Assembly (NCBI GenBank): GCA_030762935.1
Contig: CM060884.1
Coordinates: 71,575,196 to 71,639,195, forward strand
Origin: Hymenopus coronatus
Taxonomy: Eukaryota; Arthropoda; Insecta; Mantodea; Hymenopodidae
Length of the DNA: 64,000 nt
Direction of reading: 5' to 3'
In this document: in pieces, positions 42,279 to 54,089 of the stretch
Layout of the letters: the number at the start of each line of letters is the position of its first letter
Position numbering within the stretch: the first letter of the stretch is position 1
Notes under the pieces: generated by a model
What the model was told of the DNA's origin: nothing
The model's database searches: none
The model's input: the letters and a program-made list of their open reading frames with translations, nothing else
Translations under genes and position numbers: made by a program

Positions 42279-43138
42279 AAAATCTGATGTGTTCCATTCA
42301 CATGACGTTCTCTGCCTCTCTGCAACAAATTATTGTTAAAAAGCTTCTATTTACTTCATATTAATCGAGAAAAAAATTGGCACAAATAGTCTTATTACTT
42401 GCTTCTAAGCAGAAGGGAAATAAAGGAGCACTATATGCTAAACTAGTAAACAAAAGCTGGTTGCTATGTGACTGAAGCTTCTTTGTTTGTATGGACAGGA
42501 GTTGACAAATTGCTGTATCAGAAAAGTGTAAGTTTTTCATAGCTGAAAATAAAAAAAAAAAGGAATATGTTAAAAACGATCAACTCCACGAAAAAATGTA
42601 TATAAGATAAATTGTGCGTTTTAAGGTGCTTTACATTGTTTGTGTTGTAAGTTTTTGTCCATCTCTTACGGTTTAGCAGTTATGCAAAATTCCGTAAAAC
42701 TGACCCAGAATAAAGTAGTCTTCAGAGGCTATTCCCAGAAAATTCAAAATATACATTTTATTTTTCAGGTAAATATCTTTAATATACGATATTTTATTCA
42801 AAATCGTTAGAGCCATTTTTTAGAAAATCAAAATTTTCTAAAAAAAAACTTCTATGTAAAGGGTTATTTGGAGTGGGGGGATTTTTCTCAAAATCTTCCT
42901 GGAAGATACTAAACTTAAATACCAAGTTTGGTATTTTACCGACTTTCCGTTTTTGAGTTATCATATTCACAGACACACGGATACACACATACACACGGAC
43001 CTTTTTCTGAAAATATTTTTTTTGATACTGGGGACCCTAAAACATATATTTCCGGTGAAAACTCTGTATCGAATTTTTTGGGGGAGTGCAATGCCTTCTC
43101 TATACACTATGTACATAGTACGTATAGAGAAAGTAAAA
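42279..43138 (-). repeat. DER copy, full length, well preserved
   Basis: Reads AAAATCTGATGTGTTCCATT at the left and TATAGAGAAAGTAAAA at the right. The dyad near 43099-43132 (CTATACACTATGTACATAGT, then ACGTATAGAG) is perfect except for a 2-nt difference between its arms. Confidence 0.91.
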
Positions 43139-43601
43139 ATGTAAAGAAATGGTGCTCCGAGCTCCAACCATTAGAACAATTGCGTCTATGATATTTAGAA
43201 GTATGGGATTATGGGTGTGTTAATATTCCTTTTCTGTTTTCCAAGTGCAGAGTAAGTGCATTTATGTTGAGGCGGTGGACGGAAAGTGGAACACTCACGT
43301 GTGAATAACCGCGATATGAGGAATCCTTGGCCAGAATGTGTTTGTGCCAGAATCACAACTCCTCCCTCCTAGTTTACGGGATATTCCGCCTGACCCTCAC
43401 AAATAACGCATTGAGTATGCAGGCGTCGTATCCAATCTGCAGTTAGCCGAGCAAGCTGCGCCCTGGCGGGGGAAGGAGAAACCAAGCCGCTTCTCCAACA
43501 ACCAAGAGTTAAGAAATGATACACAGCCTTCCCAACCACTAGGTTCTGCTGCTAAACAAAAGATAGACACGTATGTGACAATGTGGCTGGTTTTCTCTTT
43601 T
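43139..43601. other. Single-copy, GC-richer island, nothing recognised
   Basis: About 460 bp with higher GC (43260-43500). No long frame, tRNA-like head or match within the window is visible. It could be an insertion of an element not otherwise present here. Confidence 0.3.
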
Positions 43602-44242
43602 TACTTTCTCAGAAAAAGGTCCGTGTTTATGTGAACACGATAACTCAAAAACGAAAAGTCGGTAAAATACCAAACTTGGTATTTAAGTTTAGTATTCTCA
43701 AGGGATGCGACACAAAGATTTTGAGAAAAATGGCTCTAACGATTTTGATTAAAATATTATATATTTAAGATATTTACCTGAAAAATAAAATGTATATTTT
43801 GAATTTTCTGGGAATAAATAGACTCTGAAGATGAATTTTGCGGAATTTTGCATAACTACTAAGCCGTAAGAGATGGACAAAAACTTAATAAAAAAAATGT
43901 AGAGCACATTAAAACATACATTTTCCTAGAGTTAATTGTTTTTGAGATATTCCTTGTTTTTGGTTTCAGCTATAAAAAACATACTTTTCTCATACAGGAC
44001 TTTATGAACTCGTGTCCACACAAACAAAGGAACTTCAGTGACATAGCAACCAGCTTTTGACTATCACTTTAACCTATGGTGCTCCCTTATTTCGCTTCTA
44101 CTTACAAGGAAGCAAGTAGTAAGACTATTTCTGCTAATTTTTTCTTGGTTAGCAGGAAGTAAATAGAAGCCTAAGCTTTGTAACAATAATTTATTGCAGA
44201 GTTGTAGAGAAAGTCATGTGAATGGAGCACATCAGATATTTT
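43602..44242 (+). repeat. DER copy with deleted terminal block
   Basis: TTTACTTTCTC joins AGAAAAAGGTCCGTG directly, so the dyad and the CACCCAAAAATT block are missing. Another deletion removes the CTACCCTTTACATGG segment. The end is CATGTGAATGGAGCACATCA. Confidence 0.85.
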
Positions 44243-44390
44243 ATTCATCTTCTGTCTACCTATAGGAAATTGAGAAAATATTATTTCTTTATTCATTATA
44301 AAATACATTTAAAACCAATCGAAAACAAAGTTACTTTAAGTAATACAAATAAGTTAATAAATATAACACTACATTAAACACTACATAAAA

Positions 44391-44665
44391 ATCTGGTGTT
44401 CCATTCACATGACTTTCTCTAGCCGTTTTACTGCATTTCTTACTGAAGAGTATTCTTCTTTCCACTCGATGCTATTCTAGACAAGTACTAGCATAATGTT
44501 GTTATTTTCTCTACCGTACTATACATATTGTATAGAGATGATATTGTACTCCACCCAAAAATTCAATAGATTTCAACGGAAATAATAGAGTCTTCGTATA
44601 AAAAGAATAGGATGTGAATTGTATTGCACACAAAAATTCGATACCGAAATTTCACCGGAATTATA
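44391..44665. repeat. Cluster of three DER terminal fragments
   Basis: A reverse end stub (44391-44500, GTGTTCCATTCACATGACTT) is followed by a '+' dyad stub (44502-44591, TATTTTCTCTACCGTACTAT) and a further '+' CACAAAAATTCGATACCGAA piece (44592-44660). Together they show repeated breakage in the same terminal region. Confidence 0.75.
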
Positions 44666-44667
44666 AA

Positions 44668-45532
44668 ACAATTTGCTGTTCCATTCACATGACTTTCTCT
44701 ACATCTCTGCAACAAATTGTTGTTAAAAAACTTGTTCTTCTATTTACTTCATACTAATCGAGAAAAATTTAGCAGAAACAGTCTTTATTACTTGCTTCCT
44801 AGTAAGTAGAAGCGAAATAAAGGAGTACAATAGGTTAAAGTGGTAGTCAAAAGCTTGTTGCTATGTGACTGAAGCTCCTTTGTTTTATTGGACAGGAGTT
44901 GACAAATTCCTGTATGAGAAAAGTATAAGTTTTCGAAGCTGAAACCAAAAACAATGAATATCTCAAAAGCGATCAACTCCACGAAAAACAATGTATGTAA
45001 TATAAATTGTGTGTTTTAATGTGCTCTACATTTTTGGTGTGGTAAGTTTTTGTGCATGTTTTGCGGTTTAGAAGCTATGAAAAAATTCCGTAAAATCATC
45101 CAGAATAAAGTGGCCATCAGAGACTATGCCCAGAAAATTCAAGATATTCATTTTATTTGTCAAGTAAATATCTTAAATATACGGGATTTTAATCAAAATC
45201 GTTAGAGCCATTTTTAAGAAAATAATATTTTTTTGAATAAAATTCCATATAAAGGGGAGTTTGGGGTGGGGGAATAACTTGAAAATCTTCGTGTGGAATT
45301 CTTGGAAGATACCAAACTTAAATACCGAGTTTGGTTTTTAACATTCTTTTCATTTTCGAGCTATGCTGTCCACAGACGCACACATATACACACACGGATC
45401 TTTTTCCAATTTTTTTTTGTTTCAGGGGGACTCAAAACATGTATTTCCGGTGAAATATTGGTAAGGAACTTTTGAGTAGAATGCAATACCTTCTCTATAC
45501 ACTATGTACATAGTACGTGTAGATAAAGTAGA
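44668..45532 (-). repeat. DER copy, full length
   Basis: Reverse copy from GTTCCATTCACATGACTTTC to the dyad near 45495-45530 (ACACTATGTACATAGTACGT). Confidence 0.9.
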
Positions 45533-45553
45533 ACGCATGTTTAGACAGAGGGC

Positions 45554-45605
<52 letters not shown>

Positions 45606-46155
45606 AGAAAAATCCCACCACCCACAACTATGCTTTACATGGACAAATTTTCGAAATGTTTTGTTTTCTCAAAAATTACTCTTACGATTTTGATTAAAAT
45701 ACCGTTTATTAAAGATACTTACACGACAAATAAGGTGTACATCTTGAATTTTCTGGGAATAGCATCTAAATACCTGTTTATTCTGCACGAATTTTGAGAA
45801 CTAGTAAATCATAAGCGATAGATAAGACCTTACTACACAGAACATGAACATCACAATAAAACACACAATTTGTCATATACATTTTAGTCCTTGCTTTAAA
45901 AAACTTATACTTTTCTCATACAGGAATTTGTCAGCTCCTGTCCATACAAAGGAACTTCAGTCACATAACAACCAGCTTTTGACTATCACTTTAACATTTG
46001 GTACCCCCTCATTTCGCTTCTACTTACAAGGAAGCACGTAATAAGGCTATTTGTGCTAATTTTTTCTCGATTAGCAAAGTAAATAGAAGCATGAGCTTTT
46101 TAACAATAATTAGTTGCAGAGAAAGTCATATGAATGGAACATATCAATTTTTTTC
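45533..46155 (+). repeat. DER copy lacking its dyad, with (GT)n
   Basis: Starts at the GGGCCGTGTGCGTGTG block, expanded into a (GT)n tract at 45555-45605, and continues to CATATGAATGGAACATATCA. Confidence 0.84.
45555..45605. repeat. (GT)n microsatellite inside DER
   Basis: About 23 dinucleotide units at the standard GT-rich position of DER. Confidence 0.96.
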
Positions 46156-46445
46156 TTTCTTATTTATTTATTTTGTTATGTTTCATTCGTTTCTTCTCAT
46201 GTTTGATTATTAAGTTACTCTTATTTATCTAAAGGGTTTTATCACTTCAACGGTATTAATTGACTCGACTTGTAAGGTCTATAGCATTGTCTTATAAAGA
46301 TAGAAGAGATATGGATATAATAGTGAAAGATTTTCGCGATACAAAAATGTTAAAAGTTTGGACAGGAGCATCCGTTTACTTTTGAGAGCAAGAAAAGTGT
46401 GGTCCTAGGCCAAGAGCGACACACGAGACGTGTTATGTATGTTTT
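46150..46445 (+). repeat. T-repeat copy 1 (local triplication)
   Basis: TTTCATTCGTTTCTTCTCAT to GACGAGACGTGTTATG-like sequence. It matches 47150-47440 and 48110-48455 and is followed by a reverse DER copy. Confidence 0.85.
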
Positions 46446-46872
46446 ACACTCACATGACCTTCTCTACATCTCTCCAACAAATTATTGTTGCAAAACTTGT
46501 TCCTCTATTTACCTGAAGCTTATTAACTTAAACAGTAGTAGTGGTTCTAATATCTATTTCCTTGTAGTAGAAGAGAAAAAGGGAGCACACTAGACTAAAG
46601 TGATAGCCTTATTTTAAAATTCGGTTGCTATGTGACCGAAATTAGGTTCTATTTTCACGCCAGGTGTTGACAAATTCCCGTATGAAAAAGTTAAAGTTTT
46701 TTAAAATTGGTACTAATAACAAGTAATATCTCAGACATTTACAACTTTTTAAAAAATTGTATATGACAAAAATTGTGTATTTTACCTAGTTCTACATATT
46801 TTATCTATCTGTTGAGATGAGAAAGAAGAGAATTTCTAAAAAATTCAAAATATGCATTTTATTTATCAATAA
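46446..46872 (-). repeat. DER copy, truncated
   Basis: Reverse copy starting ACACTCACATGACCTTCTCT. It has a central deletion (after TTTTATCTATCTGTTGAGAT) and stops near TTTATTTATCAATAACATAC. Confidence 0.78.
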
Positions 46873-46889
46873 CATACACGCCTGATTAC

Positions 46890-47440
46890 ACATTCTGTGT
46901 TTGGTGGAGCGTGAATTTCGTCTGGGTTTTTCCCTTCATTGTCTGTGGCTCGGAGTTGCTAGGGTTTTAAATACCAGCTCCTTTTGTACCTAATGTCTTG
47001 TCTTGCCTTTTCCTTGCTGGATTCTTGATCTTTCGTATTTCAAATCGATTTTATTTCGAATTCCGTTTCCCTTTTAACTTTATTTAAGTAGTTTTGATTC
47101 GGTTTTTACCTTATTTAATTCCTTAAATTCCCTCTGTTTATTTGCGTTATTTTTCTTTCTTATTTATTTAATTTGTTATATTTCATTCGTTTCTTCTCAT
47201 GTTTGATTATTAAGCTATTGTTATTTATCTAACGAGTTTCATCACTTCACAATACTAATTGACTGTAAGGTCTATAGCAGTTTCTTATAAAGAAAGAAAA
47301 CACATAGTTATAATTGTAAAACATTTTCGCAATCTAAAAATGTTAAGTTTGGACAGGAGCTAACGTTTACTTTTGAGAGCAAGAAAAGTGTGGTCCTAGG
47401 CTGAGAGCGACAGACGAGACGTGTTATATGAGAAAAAAAT
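46890..47440 (+). repeat. T-repeat copy 2 (longest)
   Basis: Has the extra 5' part (GGTTTTAAATACCAGCTCCT, AATGTCTTGTCTTGCC) that copy 3 shares but copy 1 lacks. It ends GTGGTCCTAGGCTGAGAGCG and is followed by a DER start, as copy 1 is. Confidence 0.86.
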
Positions 47441-47855
47441 CTGATGTTTTACACTTATAACTTTCTCTACACATCTGCAACAAATTATCGTTAAAAACTT
47501 TATTTTTCTATCTAATTGTGTATTTTAACTATCTCTACATCTTTTGTCCATCTGTTGTGGTCAGAAAGGAAAGGACTTTAGGGGCGATTCCTATAAAATT
47601 CAAGAATGCATTTTATTTGTCTTAATATATGGTATTTTAATAAAAAAATATTACAGTCATTTTTGAAGTTGCACCTTTAAAGATGTTCAAAATTTCTGCC
47701 ATAAAAACGGTAGTTTAGGAGACGAGAGGCGTTTCTTGGAAATCTTCGTGTTGCATCCTTTGAAGATGTTGATCTTCAATTTAACGTCTGTCATTTAACA
47801 ATGTTATCGTGTTTACGTCACTCACGCACACACTGACGTTTTCCTAAAAAATATT
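47441..47855 (-). repeat. DER copy, internally deleted
   Basis: Reverse copy from AAAAATCTGATGTTTTACAC, missing most of its first half (TTTCTATCTAATTGTGTATT junction). It runs to a CACACTGACGTTTTCC segment. Confidence 0.78.
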
Positions 47856-48012
47856 GTTTTTTCTTTCTCGACACGCACTATGTACATGGTGTATAGAGAA
47901 GGTATTGCATTTCACCCAAAAATTTGATACCGAGATTTCACCGGAAATTCATGTATTGGATCCCCCTGAATCTAAAGAAAACATTTTTTTTTTTTTTTGG
48001 GAAAAGGTCCAT
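47856..48012 (+). repeat. DER palindrome-end fragment
   Basis: Dyad CTCGACACGCACTATGTACA followed by the CACCCAAAAATTTGATACCG block and a 14-T run, ending GGGAAAAGGTCCAT. It faces the reverse copy, so the two DER ends lie head to head. Confidence 0.82.
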
Positions 48013-48460
48013 GGGTTTTTCTCTTTATTGTCTGCAGCTCGTAGTTGCTAGGTTTTTAAATACCAGCTCCTTTTGTTCTTAATGTCTTGTCTTGCCTTTC
48101 CCTTATTTATTTGATTTGTTATATTTCATTCGTTTCTTCTCGTAATTGTTTATTAAGTTACTCCTATTTATCTAAAGGGTACTAATTGACTCGCCTTGAA
48201 AGGTCTATACCATTGTCTTATAAAGAAAGCAAAGACATAATAATAAATTCCATGTTGACTATAAGAATATAAATATAAATTATAAGCAACTCTAAAAAAT
48301 GAAATCATTATTAAAAATAACATAACTAATCATATATAATTGTGAAAGATTTTCGCGGTATAAAAATGTTGAAGTTTGGACAGGAGCATCCGTTTACTTT
48401 TGAGAGCAAGAACAGTGTGGTCCTAGGCTGAGAGCGACGTGTTATATGAGAAAAAGGAAG
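48013..48460 (+). repeat. T-repeat copy 3
   Basis: Shares GTTGCTAGGTTTTTAAATAC and AGGAGCATCCGTTTACTTTT with the other two. It contains about 110 bp of extra AT-rich sequence (48240-48345) and is not followed by DER. Confidence 0.84.
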
Positions 48461-48879
48461 GGCGTGTGTTTCCAGGAGGAAAGAAAACGGCTATAGCTTC
48501 ATCAGGAGGACCTGGGACGAGAGCAAACACAATATCAGCAGATATACAGTTTGCTTGCCACCTCCGCGTCAAAGCCTTTCCAATCTCGGCAGCCAATGCG
48601 TGGCATTTTCACGGTATCAGAGAAGCAGCTACACTTCTCTGTGAACCTTCAGATCATCTATGTAAAAGGAACAGCGGGAGATCACAAATAATCTTACATA
48701 ATAGAGAAGTCTTTCTTCCCATGTGCTCTGATATTCACAAAGTGAATGCATTTCACACAAGAATGCACTTCAGGAAGTGATATTACGACAAAACATTCTA
48801 CCATTTCAAGCACTTTAGGGCTCACTGGGTGTGAATTTCCAAAGTTCTATATGTTTTATGAATTTTTCTAAAAACCTTA
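48461..48879. other. Single-copy stretch with a 113-codon frame
   Basis: A plus-strand frame (48439-48780) starts in the T-repeat tail and encodes 113 residues rich in Ala, His, Arg and Ser (for example SGGPGTRANTISADIQFACH). GC is moderate and codon use is less AT-skewed than in neighbouring chance frames. I recognise no domain. It could be an exon or an old coding insertion, but I would not call a gene from this alone. Confidence 0.25.
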
Positions 48880-49887
48880 ATCTGATATCATTGATATTTA
48901 CATAATAAACACACTAAGTTTCATTTAAAATTGGATAAATACTTCGTGAACCAGGAGAGGCCCCCAAAAAGTAGGTACCCTTTTGGAAAAAAAAAAAAAG
49001 GTATAAAATATTTGTTGATGAAACAGCATCCCGTAACATACGTATGTTAGTTTCCCTACACGTACAATACACATACAGAAGGTATTGTATTGCACCAAAA
49101 ATTCGATTTCAAGATTTCACCGAAAATATATCTTTTTAAATATGCTGTATCCAAAAATAGGATTTTTAGAAAAAGTTACCTGTGTGTGTCTGTGGGCAGC
49201 ATAGCTCAAAAACCAAAAGCATATTAAATGCCAAACTGGAAATTTGAGCTCAGCATCTTCCAGGGATGCGACACAAATATTTTCAAGAAAATCCCCCAAA
49301 CCCAAGTACCCTTTACAAGGGAAAAAATGGAAAATTTTGGTTTTCTAAAAACTGACTAAAATTTTCATTAAAATGTGCTATATTATAGAATTGTTGATGA
49401 CAAAATAAAATGCATATCATGAGTTTTCTGTGAATAGCCTCTGGACATCTTAATGTAGGATTTTTCGGAATTTTGAATTGCTGGTGAACGTAAGGGATAA
49501 ATAAAAACGTACTAAACAAATATGTAGAGCTCATTAAAACACACAATTTATATCAAATACATTTTTTCGTGGAGTTCTTCGTTTTTAAGATATTCCTTAA
49601 TTTTAGTTTCAGCTTTGAAAAACTTACACTTTTCTCATACAGGAAATTGTCAACTCATGTCCATACAAATAAAGGAACTTCAATCACATAGCAACCAGCT
49701 TTTAACTGTCACTTTAACCTATGGTACTCCCTTATTTCACTTCTACTTACAAGGAAGCAAGTAGTAAGACTATTTCTGCTAATTTTTTCTCGATTAGAAT
49801 TAAGTAAATAGAAGCATAGGCTTTTTAAGAATGATTTGTTGCAGAGATGTAGAGAAAGACAAAGGAATGGAACACATCAGATTTTTT
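48880..49887 (+). repeat. Local tandem unit 1: spacer plus DER copy
   Basis: A spacer of about 165 bp (TTTACATAATAAACACACTA, CCCTTTTGGAAAAAA-type, GATGAAACAGCATCCCGTAA) is followed by a '+' DER copy (49047-49887). The same spacer and DER pairing recurs twice downstream. Confidence 0.85.
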
Positions 49888-51075
49888 GTTTTTTTTTTCT
49901 GAAAATCTATTTACATAATAAACATACCGTGTTTCATTCAAATTGAACAAATACTTTGAGAGCTATTAAACGTCTCAGAAGCAATACTGGTTAATAAAAG
50001 AGAAGATTAAATATTTATTTTCACAGCCACGTTTATCTCTTCGTGAAAAGGCATTCCCTAACCCATTTTTACTTACTTCCTCTACACGTTTTATGTACTT
50101 AGAGCATAGAGAAGGTATTGAATTGCTCCCAAATTTTCGATACCGAGTTATCATATTTTTTTATAGTGTCTAACGCCAGCCCGATGACAGAGGTGATGTA
50201 TGAAATGAAGATGGAGCACCGGTGGAATACGATGGCGGGGGAAACTGGAGAACCCGGAGAAAACCCGCCCCTTCACCGCTTTGTCCACCACAAATCTCGC
50301 ATGCGGTCACTTGGGATCGCACTCGTGTGAGGCGAGTGGTCTAACTACTCGGCCACGGCGCGACCATAATGATTTCACCGGAAATACAGGTTTTGGGACC
50401 CCCCAAAGTAAAAAAAAAATAGAAAAGTTACGTGTGTGTCTGTGAGCAGCATAGCTCAAAAACGAAAAGTCGATAAAATACCAAACTTAGTATTTAAGTT
50501 TAGTATCTTCCAGGGATGCGACACAAACATTTTGAGAAAAATCTCCCACGCTAAACTACCCTTTACATGGAAAAAATCTCGAAAATGTTTACTTTTTCAA
50601 AAATGGCTGTAAAGATTTTGATTAAAATCTCTTATATTTAAGATATTTTGATGAGAAATATAATTTATGTCTTTAATTTTGTGGGAAAGGCTGCTGAAGG
50701 TCTCTTCGTTCAGGATGATTTTTCTAAATTTTGCATAAGTGCTATACTACAAGAGATAAACAAAAACCTAGTACCAAAATATGTAGATCTAGTTAAAACA
50801 CTTAATTTATGTCACATATTTCTTCAAGCACTTGTGATGCTTTCGAGGTATTTCTTATTATTGGTTTTAGCCACGCAAAAACGGCCTTCAATCCCATAAC
50901 AATTATGTTTCAAAACAACTGACTTTCGTTTTAGCCTAGTGTATTCCTTCTACTTATAAGGAGCTAAGTAAAAAGGTTTATCTCGTTTAGCATTAAGTAG
51001 AAGAATAAGCTTTTTAACAATAATTTGTTACAGAGATGTAGAGAAAATCATATGAATGGATCTCGTCAGATTTTA
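49888..51075 (+). repeat. Local tandem unit 2: spacer plus DER copy with SINE
   Basis: The spacer (ATTTACATAATAAACATACC to AAGGCATTCCCTAACCC) leads into a '+' DER copy (50076-51075). This copy is split after about 50150 by a SINE (50155-50366) and resumes at GATTTCACCGGAAATACAGG. Confidence 0.85.
50155..50366 (-). mobile_element. tRNA-derived SINE, second family, copy 2
   Basis: Minus-strand head GTGGCCGAGTAGTTAGACC (good box A) with degenerate box B (GTGCGATCCCAAG), and the same TTTTCTCCGGG and CAGTTTCCCCCGCC body as the copy at 35840, ending CTGGCGTTAGACAC. It interrupts DER inside the CCGAGATTTCACCGG block. Confidence 0.87.
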
Positions 51076-51961
51076 CTCTAAAACATTACTCTTAAACCAT
51101 TACTATTTACCTAATAAAACTACATTTCATTCAAATTGAGTAAATACTTCGAGAGCCAGGAGACGCCTCCAAAAATTAGCTACCCTTTTGGAAAAAATAG
51201 GTACAAAATATTTGTTCTCACAGAAATATTTATTTGTTCATGAAACAGCATTCCTTAACCTATTTTTACTTTCTCTACACGTACTATGTACACAGTGTTT
51301 AGAGAATGTATAGTATTGCACCCAAAATTTCAATACCAAGATTTCACCGTATATACAGGTTTTGGGACCCCCAAAATAAAAAGAAAAAAAAGAAAAATAT
51401 CCGTGTGTGCCTGTGAGCAGCATAGCTCAAAATTGAAAAATTGCTGAAATACCAAATTTTTGAAGTTTAGTATCTTCTAGGGATGCAACACAAAGATTTT
51501 CAAGAAAATCCTCCTGCCCCTTTACATGGAAAAAATTCAAGAAATTTAGATCAAAAATGGCTGTAACGAATTGGATTAAAATCTGTTATATCTAAGATAT
51601 TTTGATGCCTAATATAATTTATATCTTGAATTATGTTTTTTCGTGAAATTGTCCATTTCTGCGATATTTCTTGTAATTTGTTTCGTATTTAAAATACTTG
51701 AACTTTTTTCGCACGATTGTAAACTCCTGGCCATGCATAGAAACGGATCTCAAACACATAGTAACCAGCTTTTAAAAGATTTGACTATCATTTTAAACTA
51801 GTGTTTTTCCTCATTTTCCTTAACTAAAAGGAAGCAAGTAATAAGACAATTCCGGCCAATGTTTACCTCGATTTTCATGAAGTAGTAAGAAGAATAAGCT
51901 TTTTCACACTAAATTGTTACAGTGATACAGAGAGAGTCATGTGATTCTAACACATCAGATT
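51076..51961 (+). repeat. Local tandem unit 3: spacer plus DER copy
   Basis: Spacer (ACCTAATAAAACTACATTTC to ACAGCATTCCTTAACC) followed by a '+' DER copy (51258-51961). The DER has a deletion in its centre (CTTGAATTATG joins TTTTTTCGTGAAATTG). Confidence 0.85.
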
Positions 51962-51962
51962 T

Positions 51963-52829
51963 ATACTTTCTCTACACGTATAGTGTATAAAAAGGTATTG
52001 CATTCCACCGGAAAATTCGATACCGAGATTTCACTGGAAATAGAAATTTTAGGGTCCACTGTGTCCAAAAATATATTTTTAGAAAAAGGTCTCTGTGTGT
52101 GTTCGTGAGTCAGTGTATCCCTGTATCTGTGAACACATAACCCAAAAACGAAAAAATCGGTAAATACCAATTTTGGTATTTAAGTTTAGTATCTTCCAGG
52201 GATGCGTCACGAAGATTTTGAGGAAAATCCCCCGCCCCAAATTGCTGTTTACATGGAAACATTTTGAAACATTTTGATTTTCTCAAAAATGGCTCTAACA
52301 ATTTTGATTAAAATATCGTATATTAGAGATATTTACCTTACAAATAAAATGTATATCTTGAATTTTCTGGGAATAGCCAATGAAGACTAACTTGTTCTCG
52401 ATGAATTTTACGTAATTTTGCATAACTGCTAAACCATAAGGGAGGGACAAAAACTTACCACACTAAAAATGTAGATCACGTTAAAACACTCAATTAATGT
52501 TATATACATTTTTTTTTCGTGGAGTTGGTCGTTTTTGAGATATTTCTTGTTGTTGGTTTCAGTTTTAACAAGTTATATTTTTCTCACACATGAATTTGTC
52601 AACTACTGTCTATACAAACAAAGGAACTTCAGTCACATAGCAACCAGCTTTTGACTATCACTTTAACCTATGACACTCCCTTATTTCTCTTCTACTTACA
52701 AATAAGCAAATAATACATTCTTTAATTTATTCTCGATTAGCTTGAAGTAAATAGAAGCATGAGCGTTTTACAATAATTTGTTGTAGAGTTGTAGAGAAAG
52801 TCATGTGAATGGAACATATCCGATTTTTT
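51963..52829 (+). repeat. DER copy, near full length
   Basis: Follows the previous copy without a gap. The dyad is shortened to ACACGTATAGTGTATA. All blocks are present up to CATGTGAATGGAACATATCC followed by GATTTTTTT. Confidence 0.88.
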
Positions 52830-52925
52830 TGGGTTTCAGATAATGTCTAAGTATTTATTTCCAGTGAAAGCTCGGTATCCAATTTTTGGGTGAAATGCAA
52901 TACCTTCTCTCCCTGCTATGTACGT
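52830..52925 (-). repeat. DER inverted terminal repeat after a full copy
   Basis: GGGTTTCAGATAATGTCTAA, then GAAAGCTCGGTATCCAATTT to CTATGTACG: the reverse complement of the DER start, placed right after the T-run end, as at 24871-24997. The outermost tip is lost. Confidence 0.78.
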
Positions 52926-53289
52926 TTGCGTTTGTGCCAGTGAAGATAAAACTACGCATTTGGAGGGTAAAACTCGTTTCTGTCCAGCCTGTTAATTTTG
53001 ACATTTTGTCTATAAAACGCCGTGCGGTGACATTTTGTGTCTGTGTGTGTCGTTACGTTCAATATAATTGTTATAAATTGGAGAGTAATTGCAGTTTATC
53101 AAACATTCTGCAAGAGTTTGCAGCTTTAATGTGTGTTTTTAACAGCACAATCAGTAAATAAGTGCTTGAAAGGTTAAATAATCCGACCAATTTATGTGGT
53201 AACATGTTGCCGGTAATGACGCTTAGCTATACAACCAAAGTAAACAACAGCTAAACGTTTTCTAATAATTTGCCATCGGCTTCTTAAAC
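52926..53289. other. Spacer, nothing recognised
   Basis: About 365 bp. The plus-strand 91-codon frame (52886-53161) starts inside the DER stub and is Cys/Val-rich with no domain. Confidence 0.3.
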
Positions 53290-54089
53290 AAAATCTGATG
53301 TGTTCCTATCACATGATTTTCTCTATATCTCTGTAACAAATTATTGTTTAAAATTAGCAAAATTACCATAGGTTAAAGTGACAGTCAAAAGCTGGTTGCT
53401 ATGTCACTGAAGTTCCTTTGTTTGTATGGACAGGATTCGACAATTTCCTGTATGAGAAAAGCATACGTTTTTGAATACTGAAACCAAAAAGAAGAATATC
53501 TCAAAAACTATCAGCCCTACAAAAAAATGCATCTAACATAAATTGTGTGTTTTAATATGCTCTAATATGTTTTTGTGGTAAGTCTTTGTGTACCTCGTAC
53601 GGTTTAGCAGTTATACGAAATTCCGTAAAATTCATCCAGAACAAAGTAGCCTTCAGAGTCTATTCCCAGAAAATTGAAGACATACATTTTATTTGTTAGG
53701 TAAATATCTTTAATGTACGATATTTTAATCAAAATCGTTAGAGCCATTTTTGAGAAAATAAAATTGTTTGAAATCTTTTACATGTAAAAGTTAGTTGGGT
53801 GTGAGGGGATTTTCTTCAAAATTGTCGTGTCGCACCCTTGGAAGATACCAAACTTAAACACAAAGTTTGATATTTAACGGTCTTTTCGTTTTTGTGATAT
53901 GCTGTCCACAGACAAACACACACACATACACACACAGTTACACACACACACGGACGGTTTTCCAAAAATGCTTTTTTGGTTTCAGAGGGCCCAAAACATG
54001 CATTTCCGTTGAAATCTCAGTATCGAATTTTTGGGGGAATACAATACCTTTTCTATACACTATGTCCATAGTAGTGTAAATAAAGTAAA
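53290..54089 (-). repeat. DER copy
   Basis: Reverse copy from AAAATCTGATGTGTTCCTAT with a deletion in its first quarter, a CA-rich run near 53915-53952, and the dyad near 54052-54085 (ACTATGTCCATAGTAGTG). Confidence 0.87.
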
